NCBI GenBank assembly: GCA_021234155.1
Contig: JAJEKV010000082.1
Coordinates: 2,601,377 to 2,665,376, forward strand
Reading direction: 5' to 3'
DNA length: 64,000 nt
DNA from: Isoetes taiwanensis
Taxonomy: Eukaryota > Streptophyta > Lycopodiopsida > Isoetales > Isoetaceae
The translations under genes and the position numbers were made by a program. How positions within the stretch are numbered: position 1 is the first letter of the stretch; each line of letters opens with the position of its first letter. The notes beneath the pieces were generated by a model. That model was not told the origin of the DNA and did no database searches. It worked only from the letters and a program-made list of their open reading frames with translations. Below are positions 1 through 10,978 of the stretch, one piece after another.

Positions 1-1268
1 ACCACAAGATATAGGTGAATCCATTGGTCATGAAATTCTTGTAACCCATAAAAAATCAAGTGAATATTCAAAAGGTGGTGGTAGATTGCAAAATGGAGAA
101 GTTCCTCTCTAGATATATGGGCTTAAGTGGGAAAGGTACGATGGACCAATTCAAGTCCATGGACTACAGATGGTCTAGTGGACAACTCTACTGTTAAACA
201 TGTTGCTGCCCTTTTATCATAAACTAGAACTCCAAACGTGGCACTTCACATGTTATAACACTTTCTTCCATCCTAATCCAGGACTGTACCATATTCTCAA
301 GTTCCCATCATAAATATAGTCTTAATTACTGCCAAGATCGCCTACTATATCACTAAGTACATTGCTATTTTAAGTTGAAAGCATCTCTTTTCCTAGTATA
401 CATCTAACACGACTTATGTAATCTTTCAATTTAGATGTTTTTTTCACTTTTGCAAAAATTAATATGATCACTTTGTTGTACAGAGCACTCCCTTGTGCCT
501 TGACATTTCTAAGAGCTCTTCAGGTCCATCTTAGCCGTAGCCTTAGGTGAGTTTTCTGACCAAAATATCACAAAACCTTAACATCCCAAATAGGGTCATG
601 TTGCATGAATCATGAAATTTCTTATATATGAACATTGTTTGCCATCTATGTCAGATTCCAAACCAGCCATCTTGTAAACTAGAATCATGCATATGCCAAA
701 TGCTTAAATCTTGTCTTATCTTGTCTTATGCCCAGCTTAAATCTTGTCTTATGACTATACTCTTGTGACTTGAATCCAAGTAACCTATCTGAAATCACCT
801 CAACAGACATAGATCACCCAACATAAGGGAAACTATACCTCAATATCAAAAAAATGCCATCCATTGTCTATACAAAGGGCTCTCCTTGGCAACTTGCAAC
901 ATCTTGTGCACTATTTATCCAAAATGTTCTACCAGTAGACTGTCTACCAATTGCATAGAATAGTAGCAAATAAAAAAGTATCATACCTTCACATCATCAT
1001 GGCCCACTATTCATGCCTACATGAGGACATCCCTCTCTTAGCATCCTTCATGTTTTCAGCATATTTGAACCAAGCTTAACTCTTTGATCTTGTTAGAATT
1101 TCTACCATTTATAATAGGAAAATCAACCAACACTAGAATACCATACATTTCCATACATGATAAATCCATAGGTCATCATCCATACATGATATGAACGAAT
1201 ATCTTTAGCATCACCCAACCAACGCAGCTTGAATCCATAATCCAGTTAATACCCACCGATCCAACCAT
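1..1268. other. AT-rich DNA without a recognisable gene
   Basis: No open frame with recognisable protein similarity was found on either strand. The stretch lies just downstream, in minus-strand sense, of a primer-binding-site-like motif at 1269-1280, so it may be the decayed interior of an LTR element. Near 700-750 a short direct repeat of TTAAATCTTGTCTTATG-type sequence occurs. Nothing else is supportable. Confidence 0.5.
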
Positions 1269-1280
1269 GCTTTGATGCCA
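1269..1280 (-). other. Primer-binding-site-like motif (initiator tRNA-Met type)
   Basis: Read on the minus strand this is TGGCATCAAAGC. It matches the usual plant retroelement primer-binding site complementary to the 3' end of initiator tRNA-Met (TGGTATCAGAGC) at 10 of 12 positions. It sits two bases from a candidate LTR edge at 1283, the normal spacing. Both differences are transitions, consistent with decay of an old methylated element. Confidence 0.55.
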
Positions 1281-1282
1281 AC

Positions 1283-1653
1283 TGTGATGGGCCTGCCGGG
1301 TTAGCCTTCCAGGTAACCCGAGATTCCATCAAGATTGGCATGAACACTAATAGCAAGTTGGTATACATGCATTGAATAATGCAATGCAAAATCATTCTTA
1401 AGCTAAAACTCAAGGTAAAGAATTGAATATTTAATCTCAACCATATCCAATACAACGTATGAGCTCAATTCTCTAAGATTTATTATCATCTTGTACATTG
1501 ACAATACTGCACTCTAAGAATCCACAAGTCAAGTTTTATAAAAAAAAATAACAAGATCTTGGTAAAGGCTCACAAAGATCTCTTAGACTTCGAACTCAGT
1601 TGAGGCTTTGAACTGCTTGACATTCCGTCAAGCCTCACGTCTATCTTCTTACA
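1283..1653 (-). mobile_element. Candidate LTR remnant of a second retroelement
   Basis: The sequence starts TGTGATGGGCC beside the primer-binding-site-like motif and could end at TTCTTACA (1653), giving TG...CA ends over about 371 bp. Orientation follows from the primer-binding site: this would be the 5' LTR of a minus-strand element whose interior lies below 1268. The distal end is a guess, because no partner LTR or target-site duplication is visible. Confidence 0.35.
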
Positions 1654-1729
1654 CCATGAACCATAGTTACTAAAAACGGCCGTATTTTACGTATAATACG
1701 AAAAATACGGATTTTGTCAGTGAACGGTC

Positions 1730-2310
1730 GATATGCAATAACTCCAAAAGCCGCTTCCAAAAACCTGCGACGAACTGTGGTCCACGATCGCTGACGATAG
1801 TATCGGGCAAGCCGTGAAGTCTGATTACTTCACGAAGAAGAAGATTCGCTGTTCCCTCACTGGTGATGGTGACGTTGCAGGGAATAAAATGAACCATCTT
1901 AGAGAAACCATTAACGACAACCATGATGGCATCATAACTCTGAGAGACTGGCAACTCCAGGATCGAATAAAAGCTTCGACAGAGCGACGAAGCCCAGGCC
2001 ACCAATACTCTCGACTAATAAATTTGTATTGGCTACTCCAAAGTGTCCGGCCATAGGTGAATCATGGCAAGCTTGGAGAACCCGAAGCCTAGAAGCACCA
2101 TCTGGCACATACAGAAGCCCATCATGGAACAGGAGTCCATCTCGAACCTCAAAACGATCCTAGTCTGATCGCATTTGCGGAGAAGATGATGTAGAGCCAA
2201 GGTGTAAGAATACATCTTGAGCCAATGGATCAGAGGGCAGAGATGCTCGAACAGACTCCAACAGGGCCGCATCATGAGGCCTCTCGAACAAAATGAGGGC
2301 CATAAGCTGA
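1730..2310 (-). pseudogene. Integrase fragment of the Ty3/gypsy element
   Basis: The N-terminal zinc-binding part is visible near 1960-2060 (a GHFGVA segment of the HHCC type) in a different frame from the catalytic core. The core at 1730-2005 carries the typical FSKMVHFIPC segment and the second catalytic aspartate in the motif SDRGPQFVAGFWKRLLELL. The glutamate-bearing part of the DDE core and the C-terminal domain are absent because similarity ends abruptly at about 1730. At least two frameshifts separate the pieces. A functional integrase would need about 300 further bases. Confidence 0.8.
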
Positions 2311-2399
2311 GACCGATCAAGCCCTAGAATAACCTGTGATTGCTGGTCAAATGCAGGATCACCTAGCTTGGGCTCAAGGTAGGAGCGTCGAGACAAGAC

Positions 2400-3056
2400 A
2401 TCAGGCTTCCCTTAGAAGGATCCAGGACGGTACTTGATCACGAAATCAATACGGGATAATACTTGAGTATGCCACAGGGCCTGGCGGCAGTTGAGCACTC
2501 GAGCAGACTAAAAATATTCTAGATTTTGATGATCTGTGTAGACTGTGACCTTATAAGGAGATCCTTCCAAAAAAACGGCTCCACTCCTCGAAAGAATCCA
2601 CTATCGCCAACAACTCCTTGTCATAAATGGGATAGTTGATTTCAGCAACCTAAAACTTCCGTGAGTGATAAGCGATTAAATGCAATTCATGGTCATCCCC
2701 CTCCTGTGATAGGATCCCACAAGCGCAAAATCAGAAGCATCTGCTTCGACAACATATGGGCGCAAAGGATCTGCATGAGCAAGAACTGGCGCCGTGGTGA
2801 AAACATGCTTCAGGGTAACGAAAGCAGATTTCGCTTCCACAGTCCATTCAAATGGCGCGTCCTTAACCATGAGGGGTGTTAAAGGGAGGGCAATCTCTGA
2901 ATGATCCCGAATGAAACGCCCATAGAAATTAGCAAACCCAAGAAAAGAATGAACATCTCGAACGGATGAAGGTGTTTGCCACTCCAGAACAGTGCTGACC
3001 TTTTCGGGGTCCATAGAGACTCCATGTGGAGTAATGCGATAAACAAGGAACTCCAC
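2400..3056 (-). pseudogene. RT thumb/connection and RNase H fragment
   Basis: Residues of the 2676-3056 frame include PSSVRDVHSFLGFANFYGRF, the conserved segment after the RT palm in Ty3/gypsy elements, followed by the start of RNase H with VVEADASDFA, which contains the first catalytic aspartate. Beyond this the frame is lost. Residual RNase H-like sequence continues toward about 2400 in other frames. It belongs directly downstream of the protease-RT frame at 2879-4780 and overlaps it in a different frame, showing a frameshift in the intact ancestor. Confidence 0.8.
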
Positions 3057-4780
3057 ATTATCCTGCTCGAACTGACACTTCTCAAGTTTAGCATATAACC
3101 CATGCTCACGAAGCTTCTGAAGGACCTGTCGAACATGCCTCTCAGGGTCTTAGAATAAATACGAATATCATCCAAATAGATGATAGCAAAAGTGTCTAAG
3201 AACTCTCTAAAAACATCGTTGGCCATATGCTGGAATACTGCTGGAGCATTGCTAAGTCCAAACGGCATAACTGTGTACTCAAAATGGCCATACCGAGTAC
3301 GAAAAGTTGTTTTCGACTCATCACCCTCCCAGATCCGAATAAGATTATAGGCACCCCAAAGATCAATCTTCGTAAAATAATGTGCACCTTGGAGTCGCTC
3401 CAACAACTCTGGGATCAGAGGAAGCGGATACCGATTCGGCACTGTAATTTTATTGAGGCCGCGATAATCAACGACCAGACGCAGCGAATCATCCTTCTTT
3501 TTGACGAAGAAGACAGGCGCTCTAGCAGGGGACTGAGAATGTCGAATGAAGCCAATGGCTAGATTCTCTTCAATATAATCCCGCAAAACCTTCAACTCAG
3601 CAGGAGATAGACCATATATCGGACCATATGGCGGCGTTGTCCCCGGCTGCAAATCAATAGGACAATCATATGGACGATGCTCTAGGAGTTTGCTGGCCGT
3701 GACTTTGTCAAAAACATCAGAGAAGTCGCCATATTTATCTGGGAGCATTGGAGCAGACTTCGCTGATGCCAAGCTAGCCGACGGGTGAACTTGGATTGCA
3801 AACACTGAACTTAGATCTTGCCTTCTAGATTTATTAAACTCGCGAAGAGAAATCTTTGAGGTACGAAACTGAGGGCATGAAGAAGCCTCTACAAAAGTAG
3901 GAGCGAGAACATGAGCAGGAACAGGACCGTGAGCAGGAGGAGGAGCAGGAGCAGCAGGAACTGGAGCAAGGACTGGAACAAGAACTGGACGAGGAGCAAA
4001 AGAAGAAACTAGAACTGGAGCAAGAGTAGGAGCAAGAGCAGAAACTGGAGCTGGAGCTGGAATATCATCGAGAATATGGTCAACATCTAGGGCATGAACT
4101 GGAGCAGAGGCAAGAGTCAAATTAGCACATGGAGCAGAAATAGGAACAACAAGGATAGAATCAGGGGCCCATGATACTGCACGAATCGAAGTCGATGGTG
4201 ATGTAGAGACCTGATCTGCAAATGAACTAGAACTAGAGCTAGAACCAGCAAATCGAAATGATCTAGTACGCCAATCAATCTGTGGGTTATGTAGCTCGAG
4301 CCAGGGCAGACCCAAGACTATTGGCGCATGTGGGCTAGCGATGAGATTGAAGAAAATACTACAAGAAACCCCCTCGAACAAAACCTGAAGAGGCATAGTA
4401 CATTCTATGATTGCACCAGAGGAGATCTCCCGTCCATCAATCACCTCGACAGAACCAGGATGCTTAATCTTGCTTTTAGGGATGGCGTGCTTACTGGCGA
4501 ATGCACTATCCATAAAGCAAGCATTTGCACCACAATCAAGTTGCGCCAACACTTGCAATCCTTCAACTTTTGATTTCAATGATATGGGGATGAAGAATGC
4601 CTTCCTGACATTATCTGATGGAATAAACATGTCTAGATATATGGAAGGAGTCTGAGAAAAGGTGGCCAGCCGACGAGGGACTCCTACTACTCGGACCGGC
4701 CCCTGAAGTTTTTCGACTGGTTTGGACGCTTCACAGGGCATCCACGAGTAATATGGCCAGATCCTCCACAGTAGAGACAA
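2879..4780 (-). pseudogene. Protease and reverse transcriptase region of the Ty3/gypsy element
   Basis: A long open frame of 633 codons. An aspartic protease lies near residues 75-165, with the active-site segment LDCGANACF followed by LGLPWLELHNPQIDW. A Pro/Ala/Val-rich linker of about 100 residues follows (DNA about 3880-4100, built from GGAGCA/ACTGGA-like hexamers). The reverse transcriptase follows from about residue 345, with LVVDYRGLNKIT, MPFGLSNAP and the catalytic YLDD box near residue 545. After YLDDIRIYSK the frame leaves the RT sequence, so the C-terminal tail is a frameshift product. The first residues before the protease are also out of frame with the zinc knuckle. Retroelement polyproteins make virus-like particles and cDNA; this copy cannot. 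Confidence 0.9.
4738..4779 (-). other. CCHC zinc knuckle of gag (nucleocapsid), out of frame
   Basis: In the third minus-strand frame this segment reads CLYCGGSGHITRGC, a perfect C-x2-C-x4-H-x4-C retroviral-type zinc knuckle. Its frame differs from both the gag frame ending at 4830 and the protease-RT frame beginning at 4780. Two small indels therefore separate the ancestral nucleocapsid from its neighbours. It would bind element RNA during particle assembly. Confidence 0.85.
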
Positions 4781-4829
4781 AGATTAACCTCTCTCTCCGA
4801 TGCTGTTTCTTGACGGCAGATAAAGGTCC

Positions 4830-5570
4830 TCAAACTGCCTGATCAATCTGCATAGGCTCAGGTCTGGACCTGCTGGATTCTACAGATGAAACCGGGAAGG
4901 ATGTAGCTACAGGCATTTGTGTGATTGGAAAGACCTGACTACGTCTCTCTTGCCTACATTCGAAGAGCCAATTATCACATCGAACTGCAAATCTGATGGC
5001 TTTTTCCAGAGTCTGAGGATGCTCCATAGACGATAACATATCTTTGACATCCTCACGTAATCCCCTTCGGAAACAATCTCGAAGCGCAACATCATCCCAG
5101 GCAGTATCTACCGCAATTTGACGGAATTCTGATGCATATACTGAAGCTGGGCGAGAGCCTTGCCTTAGATTGCAAAGTTTTATGACTGTTGTGCGCTCGA
5201 GCTCTGCAGTGAACGCAGCAAAATCTTGCAACTCTGGGGCTCCTTTCTCCAATAAAGGAGCAAACCAATTTAGAGCTGGCCTTATGAGGAGCGAATCAAT
5301 CAGCCCAACTTGTTCTTGGGCCGTGGGATATCTATAAGGGTGGAGCTGGATCATAAGCCTGATCTGATTCAAAAAACCATGGAGCTTGGACCGAGTGCCG
5401 TTAAACTTCTCTGGCAGGCTGATCTTAGGCTCTGATAGCCTCAATCCAGAACTAGAAGCAGATTCACGTGAAGCAACACGTTCCTTAAGCTCTTTATTGT
5501 CCAACTGCAACTGCTGGCATACTTGAACAAGCTGCTGGACCTGCTGTAATATCATCGAAACCTCCTCCAT
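4830..5570 (-). pseudogene. gag (capsid region) of the Ty3/gypsy element
   Basis: Open for 246 codons from the ATG at 5570, the first methionine. The same frame extends upstream into the leader without an ATG. The N-terminus is glutamine-rich and likely coiled coil (ILQQVQQLVQVCQQLQLDNKE). The capsid-type retrotransposon gag core follows, with PEKFNGTRSKLHGFLNQIRL and WFAPLLEKGAPEL. The stop at 4830 precedes the zinc knuckle, so the protein is truncated relative to normal gag. This is the best-preserved part of the element. Confidence 0.85.
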
Positions 5571-5650
5571 AGATATAAAATCACCAAATACGAGCAAAAA
5601 ATGTTTAGGATCAGAGCAGGCAAGAACCGGTAAGGGATTCCGGTTCAAAC

Positions 5651-5975
5651 TGTCATGAACCTACACGAAAACAAAGAAAATACGTGGAAAATATGCAAGA
5701 AATATGGAGGAAATACGTCAAGATCGGCAAAGAATCTGATATATGAACAGAAATTAAGAGTACAATGGCCCGAAGGCAAGCAGGAACACGAGACAGATGC
5801 CTAGAAGACTCAAGACTGGCATTGAACCGGAATGATTCGACAAGAAGGAGATGCCTCCTTATATATGTAGGCCAACGGTTAGGATCGCGCCACCCCAATG
5901 GATGAGATCATGCCAAGTGTCGCGCATGCGTGCAGACTCTAGAATATTCTAGAACCTCCTGGAAACAACACCACA
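5651..5975 (-). mobile_element. Candidate 5' LTR of the Ty3/gypsy element
   Basis: On the minus strand the candidate begins TGTGGTGTTG (5975) and ends GGTTCATGACA (5651), about 325 bp with TG...CA ends, directly upstream of the gag leader. A TATATAA box lies on the minus strand at 5859-5865, and a short palindrome TTCTAGAATATTCTAGA lies just upstream. The latter is also a three-to-four half-site heat-shock element. The 3' LTR is lost, so the borders and a target-site duplication cannot be confirmed. Confidence 0.5.
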
Positions 5976-7478
5976 TATGAGAAAGACATGAGGGAATGTC
6001 TTTAACAAATATTGGTAGGGGATTTGGCAAAGGTGTGTGACTCACAACTGGAAGGTTGCAAGTTCAAACATTGCTTTGTGCAATTACTTTTTTGCATTCG
6101 TGTGATGACGTCTTCTGTACATACGAGTATAATGTTCGTATGATATGAATATCCGTATGGTCGTCACATGGACATGTCTGGTTTATAATTCTTGTTTGTT
6201 GCCTCAGATTCATATCTTTTGTACTACTCCCTTTACCTTTATCCAGGGTAGTCTGATATTGTATCTACATTCAACTACCTCACTCACTTCAAAAAATTAT
6301 AAACACAATGTAAACTGCTGATGTGATGAATAAAAAGCCTATTATGACTGTTTTGGTGTGGTATATCGTGAGTCCACGTCACGAGAATTAAAAATTTGTT
6401 GAAGCAACTGCTAACTTTTACATACTTTCATTGAATTATCTTGCAAATGATCAACTTGATTGGCTAGCATTTATGACGATCTCGAAGAATTGCAACAAAA
6501 TATTAAGCGGAGTCTAAGATTAATGTCAAACTGGCACCTACCCAAAAGAGAGTCTACACTACAGTAGAAATTTTGCATGCATTTCATAGGCAAATCTAAT
6601 GGCAGATGTAAAGCAGCAAGGCAAAAAATGTGAAAGCTGTGAGAAATATGTGAAACAAGGACTCTACAAGAACATTCATTCAAAAAAGTTCAGAGCACTC
6701 TTTCTGTCACCTTGTTGAACATGTTCTAGAATAGTGAAATACTAGGGGAATGCTCCAACAATGTCATCAGTGCACCAGAAAGAAAAACGAAAGAATTGGG
6801 TAGAAAAAATAGAGGTGCTTCATGTAAAGGCTAAGATAACTGCTATACTAAGGATAATATGGATAAGATAATGGTTTATATGTCATTCATGGTGTTTTTT
6901 GAAGTTTCATTTTTTTCCCAACTAAAAAAACAAGATCTCTCGTAACACACCAAAACAAAGATTTTAATTTTTTTTCTGCATACAAAATGCGATCAAGTTT
7001 TAGTGTAGAATTTAAACAATTTAAGAGCTCTTGCAATTGCAATAGAGACTCAACCAAGTAAAAGATCAAGATTTCTTGTATTGAATCAAATAGATACGGA
7101 AGCACAATCTATCAACCCAACCGGGCCCAATTTTTATCAACTTTCAAAGAAAAAAATCTTAAAATACTGGCTGTGAAATTGAATCCTAACCATTATGAAC
7201 AACTTTCCTCAGCTTTGCCATGATAATCCGCGAGACAAAGGGTTTTTTGCCCTTACAAGGCTACACAATAATGAATCCATGAATCAAGTCTACAACACCC
7301 CATTTTGTACTCCGTCCCATTTTTGAAGGCTCCTGTGTTCTTCCATGGCCATGGCTTCTAAGGACAGGGGAGATAAGGCCATCTGTGAAGCTTTTTTGGT
7401 TGTCAATTTTCAACCATACCCTCTGTTATAACATCAGTAGTATTAATCTGAGTCTCTGTAGATAGACGTAGCGAATAG
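5976..7478. other. Intergenic DNA, no gene recognised
   Basis: AT-rich sequence with only short meaningless frames. At 6025-6069 a weak tRNA-like pair of motifs occurs, TGGCAAAGGTG and GGTTGCAAGTTCAAAC, resembling pol III A and B boxes. It could be the head of an old SINE, but no second copy was seen in the window. Confidence 0.5.
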
Positions 7479-7649
7479 AAGGCCAGACCTCCATCATAGA
7501 GTGGAGTGTCGAGTCCTGTTTTGAGCAAGCTGCAGAGAACTTGAGGCGAAGATTATCCCGCTTCCATGAAGGTTTGCCGGACATTAGTACAAGTATGAAA
7601 GAATTGGTTCATCCAAATCCTGAAAAGAACGAGGTCCATAGGCATGCAT
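7479..7649 (+). CDS. Unrecognised open segment, possible gene or transposon fragment
   Basis: A frame of about 57 codons reads with protein-like composition: LRRRLSRFHEGLPDISTSM, then KELVHPNPEKNEVHRHA, ending in two consecutive stops at about 7650. It has no start codon or partner exon that I can identify and I do not recognise the family. A fragment of a transposase or captured gene is possible. Confidence is low. Confidence 0.25.
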
Positions 7650-7795
7650 GATAGACCTCATTCCCTAAAACCTCATTTGGGAAGGCAGCTCCTTAAGAGA
7701 AGTAGAGGAGCATTGAATGTATACCATAAAAGTATTCTTGCCATTTTGAAACGAAGACTTTATCTACGCCCGATTGGGGTTATCCCCCAGCAAGA

Positions 7796-8891
7796 GAAAC
7801 TTAATATAGTTTCAATCTGAAAACTATATAAAACTTCAGTGGAAACTATATAGTTTCTCTTCAAACTTAAAAATAGTCTTTCTATCCTGTCTTTTTCTTT
7901 GAACTTTTGCAATGATTTTAGTTTGTGTATCTATGCTTCCATATCTGCAGCATAATCTAATGCATGCTTCCATTTAATGGATCATTTTTCTCAATTCAAA
8001 TTTGCAAGAATGTTTCATCCGGCAAGGATTTGAAGCAAGATTTTGAGGGAAAGGATTTGAAGTAAGATTTTGAGCGCATGCCACTGTTGCCTTAATCTTG
8101 GTATGTAGACTGCTGCATTTGTTTTGTTGATTCAGGAATTGCTTTATGTCTTTAAAAAGCATGATTTAGGTATCGGATTTAGAACCCGTAGATTTGATTT
8201 TTTTTGTAACTTCAAATACTCGTGTCTGTGTCGGTTTTCATTTCGCTGTTCTATTCTCATCTCAACCACGCTATTCACAATCTGTTGTTTTCATTTCACT
8301 TTTCTATTCTCATCTCAACCACGCTGTTCACAATTCTGAGATCCAATGCTGAGACCCAATGCTTAAACAACACCTTTTCTTCAAAATTTTATTGATTTTC
8401 GATTGCTTAGGATCGGCCATAGCTGTGAATTTCTACACAGAGGAGTAAAGATGCTTCAAAAAGAAAAATTCTCATATGAGCCCGTTGCTTTGCTTTGGAA
8501 ACCTAATGTAGTTTGAGTTTCTTTGGAAACCTAATGCAGTTTCAAATTCAAAATGTTGGCGTGCTGCTCACCATTAATGGTAATACAATCTTCCACAAGC
8601 TCTTACACATGTGGGTAGATTACATTTTGTCATACAATCTTGCACATGTGCCACAAGATCTTACACACGTGCCTAGACTCTTTCATTTAATTTTAAAAGG
8701 CGGAAATCAGTTTTCCAAAAGTAAACTACTTATAGTTTTCATATCGGAAACCTTACAAAGTTTTCACTAGAGGAAACCTAGCGTAGTATCCATAGAAACT
8801 TAATATGGTTTCAATGGAAACTTGATGTAGTTTCACGGACGTTTCCATTGAAACCACATTAAGTTTCAATAAGAAACCCTATGAGGTTTCC
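7796..8891. repeat. Cluster of GAAAC...GTTTC imperfect palindromes
   Basis: At least eleven 17-20 bp imperfect palindromes of the form GGAAACYTAATRTAGTTTC occur: 7796-7813, 7819-7834, 7841-7857, 8497-8515, 8525-8543, 8721-8740, 8746-8765, 8772-8791, 8795-8812, 8816-8834, 8850-8867 and 8873-8891. The last seven follow each other at roughly 20-35 bp spacing. Half-sites GAAAC and GTTTC are well kept while the 6-8 bp centre varies. I do not recognise the family. Confidence 0.75.
8235..8336 (+). repeat. 53-bp tandem duplication
   Basis: Two adjacent copies begin at 8235 and 8288 with TTTTCATTTC and share TTCTATTCTCATCTCAACC and ACGCT.TTCACAA, with few substitutions. Non-coding in appearance. Confidence 0.8.
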
Positions 8892-10157
8892 GGCTAACTC
8901 CAACCGAAATGGGGAGTAGAAAGAAAAAACCATCGATTCTGAAAGCTCCATTTTGGCATGCTTTTTGGATAAGCATCAAAAGAAAAAAAACAGAGTACCT
9001 TTGTAGGCAATTACGGAAGGGCATAGTGCAGATCCATCGGTACTACAAAAAATCGTTGCGTCATTGAATTTTGTTCTGAGATTAGAGATGCCGGATATCA
9101 GAAAACCCTTGTTCTGAAATTTGGCCGAATATTAGAGATGCCCTCCCTGCTCGGTTTGGATAGCATTAGCATTTGGAGCTTTTGTAGAATCTGGATGCTA
9201 GCTCCACCACTTGTGCCAAACCCTGATCGGCCACTGCTTGGAGCTATCTAACATTAGAGCTTTTTAATCCATACCAACACACCTTTGGTCGAACCCACGA
9301 GCCCCAAAAATATTGTATATGCTTTCTGCACCCTTCACCATCTGCAGCAATTTATCCCTCGGATTTATCAAGCAGATCGATTCATCTGATGCAGCTGGAG
9401 TGCGAAATCCACAGCTAGTTGGGCTCAAAGCTGCCAGAGCAGTACCAAAGAAGCATCTGCTTGCTTTAATAAACCTCCTTTTAACCAAAGTTTCAAACCC
9501 TAAACTTGCATCTGCCTCCGTGTCCGCTGTCCCAGCTGCCCCTCCATCCAAAAAGGTCTGCTACTACTGTTGTTTTTCAGGCCTTCTATTTTTAAAGCTT
9601 TTTCATAGATGTTCTCTTTTTTCTTTCTTTTCCAATGACCCACAACCCACAATGCCCAAAAATACCATCTATTAAAACTTCCCTATTTCTTTCCATGGGC
9701 CAGATACCAAAATTTGAGAAGATGTGCTTTGAAAAACAATTGGGTTTATGCTACCGAGATCATGCGATGGTCATAGGCTTTGTGATGGTAAAGAAAAAAT
9801 AAAAGAAAGAGAAAAGAAAAAAGCTTACCACTTATGATATACAGACCTCCATGAGCAGGGAAAATGGCAAAATCCAGCAATTAACATAAAAAAACGGGCT
9901 GCAGTCCATATAAGATGCAGATTAGAGAATGGAAACTTGTCTAACTTTCAAGAGCATGTATCAAATCATTTTGCCTACTCTCAAAGACTTCTGGTCGAGC
10001 ACTACAAGGTTGCGAGGAAGAGCCCAACTTCCACTTATGTCATATCATTTCCCCAGTCCTTCATATCTAATACTGAATATTTAATAGTACAAGGATGCAT
10101 CTCCATTATTCAGAACTTGGTTTTTCCTCCTCTTCTACATCAACAAATCAAGAAGAA

Positions 10158-10209
10158 CCCCTCCACCCCCAAAACCCCCACCCCCCAACTCCCCCCCCAA
10201 AACCTCCCC
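10158..10209 (-). repeat. C-rich tract; G-quadruplex-forming minus strand
   Basis: About 52 bases contain repeated runs of four to eight C separated by A/T words. On the minus strand this gives at least six GGGG or longer runs with 2-4 base loops, well above the four runs of three needed for an intramolecular G-quadruplex. No gene start is evident next to it. Confidence 0.7.
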
Positions 10210-10570
10210 AATCCTATTGTATTGGGCCTGATTTCACCACCGGAAGAAGACACAATTCTTTATCTTGCATGAAGACAAAATTCTTACAAGAGAACAATTT
10301 TTTCCCTGCTAAGATAAATTGAGTTTTGATTTAGGTTTTTCGGAAGTAGGCTAGAACTTCCAAAATGAAATCAGTTCTCTTTGCCATGCAGAAGGAGAAG
10401 TACATTGGTTTTTATCATGATTTGCCACGAAGACAAGGAAGAAGTCTATTTTGATCTAATGGAGATGCACTCTAAGACCTAGGATTTTGTTGGGTGGAGG
10501 TGCTACTTGCATATGCTCAAATTGCAAGAAAGGGAGGCTGCGTTGGGTTGGTGTGCTAACAAGAAAATAG

Positions 10571-10600
10571 AACAAGGTGCTGCGCACGGAGGGTTGCCCT
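10571..10600 (+). repeat. 30-bp dispersed repeat piece (matches 35.2 kb)
   Basis: This segment, including AAGGTGCTGCGCACGGAGGG, is identical to 35207-35236. At 35 kb it continues into a perfect hairpin; here the second stem arm is lost. It indicates a dispersed element family with a conserved GC-rich end. Confidence 0.75.
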
Positions 10601-10978
10601 TCAAATGCTTCAAATGCTTCTAATGTATCTGGTTCACAGTCATCTGTTCTGTTGATAGGACCATCCTTACCTTCACAAGCCATGGTTCCTGTTACATCCC
10701 TGCAGTACTTCTAAGCTAATGAAACTAATTTTATCGACATAGCCTCTTGGTTCAAGTGCTTCTAATGAGGAAGAAGGAAGAAGATTTTGCGTCATGGGAA
10801 TGAATATTGATTGTGTCCATGATGCCAAGGAAGTAGTTATGCAACGATATTTTTTACTAACATGGCTGTCAATCTCTGCCCCACCTGTTGGATTGGGTCT
10901 AGATTCGAGGGCATTGAAAAGAGTGTGGTGTTATAAACAGATTCACGACATAATTTAGTTTGTTAATTTCCTGTAAGC

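Larger units (their letters stand above)
1730..5975 (-). mobile_element. Truncated Ty3/gypsy LTR retrotransposon
   Basis: In minus-strand order the element has a candidate 5' LTR, gag, a CCHC zinc knuckle, aspartic protease, reverse transcriptase, RNase H and integrase. This PR-RT-RH-IN order defines Ty3/gypsy (Metaviridae-like) elements. It is not functional. The gag frame, the knuckle and the protease-RT frame lie in three different frames, RNase H is interrupted, and the integrase stops matching at about 1730, so the rest of integrase and the 3' LTR are missing. From 1654 to 1729 the sequence is unrelated and contains short ACGTATAATACG-like inverted words. No primer-binding site was recognised next to the candidate LTR. 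Confidence 0.9.
8900..10973. other. Intergenic DNA, no gene recognised
   Basis: Several short frames on both strands (for example 9264-9551 and 9313-9675) overlap antisense and show no domain. The flank near 9130-9260 has GGTTTGGATAGC-like and CCATACCAACACACC words that resemble the ends of small hAT-type elements, but no clean terminal repeat was found. A C-rich tract and a 30-base match to 35.2 kb are listed separately. Confidence 0.5.

Noticed and set aside
9264-9675. Pair of overlapping genes on opposite strands
   Set aside because: Both frames are similar in length, lack domains and are mirror images of the same codon composition; neither is supported.
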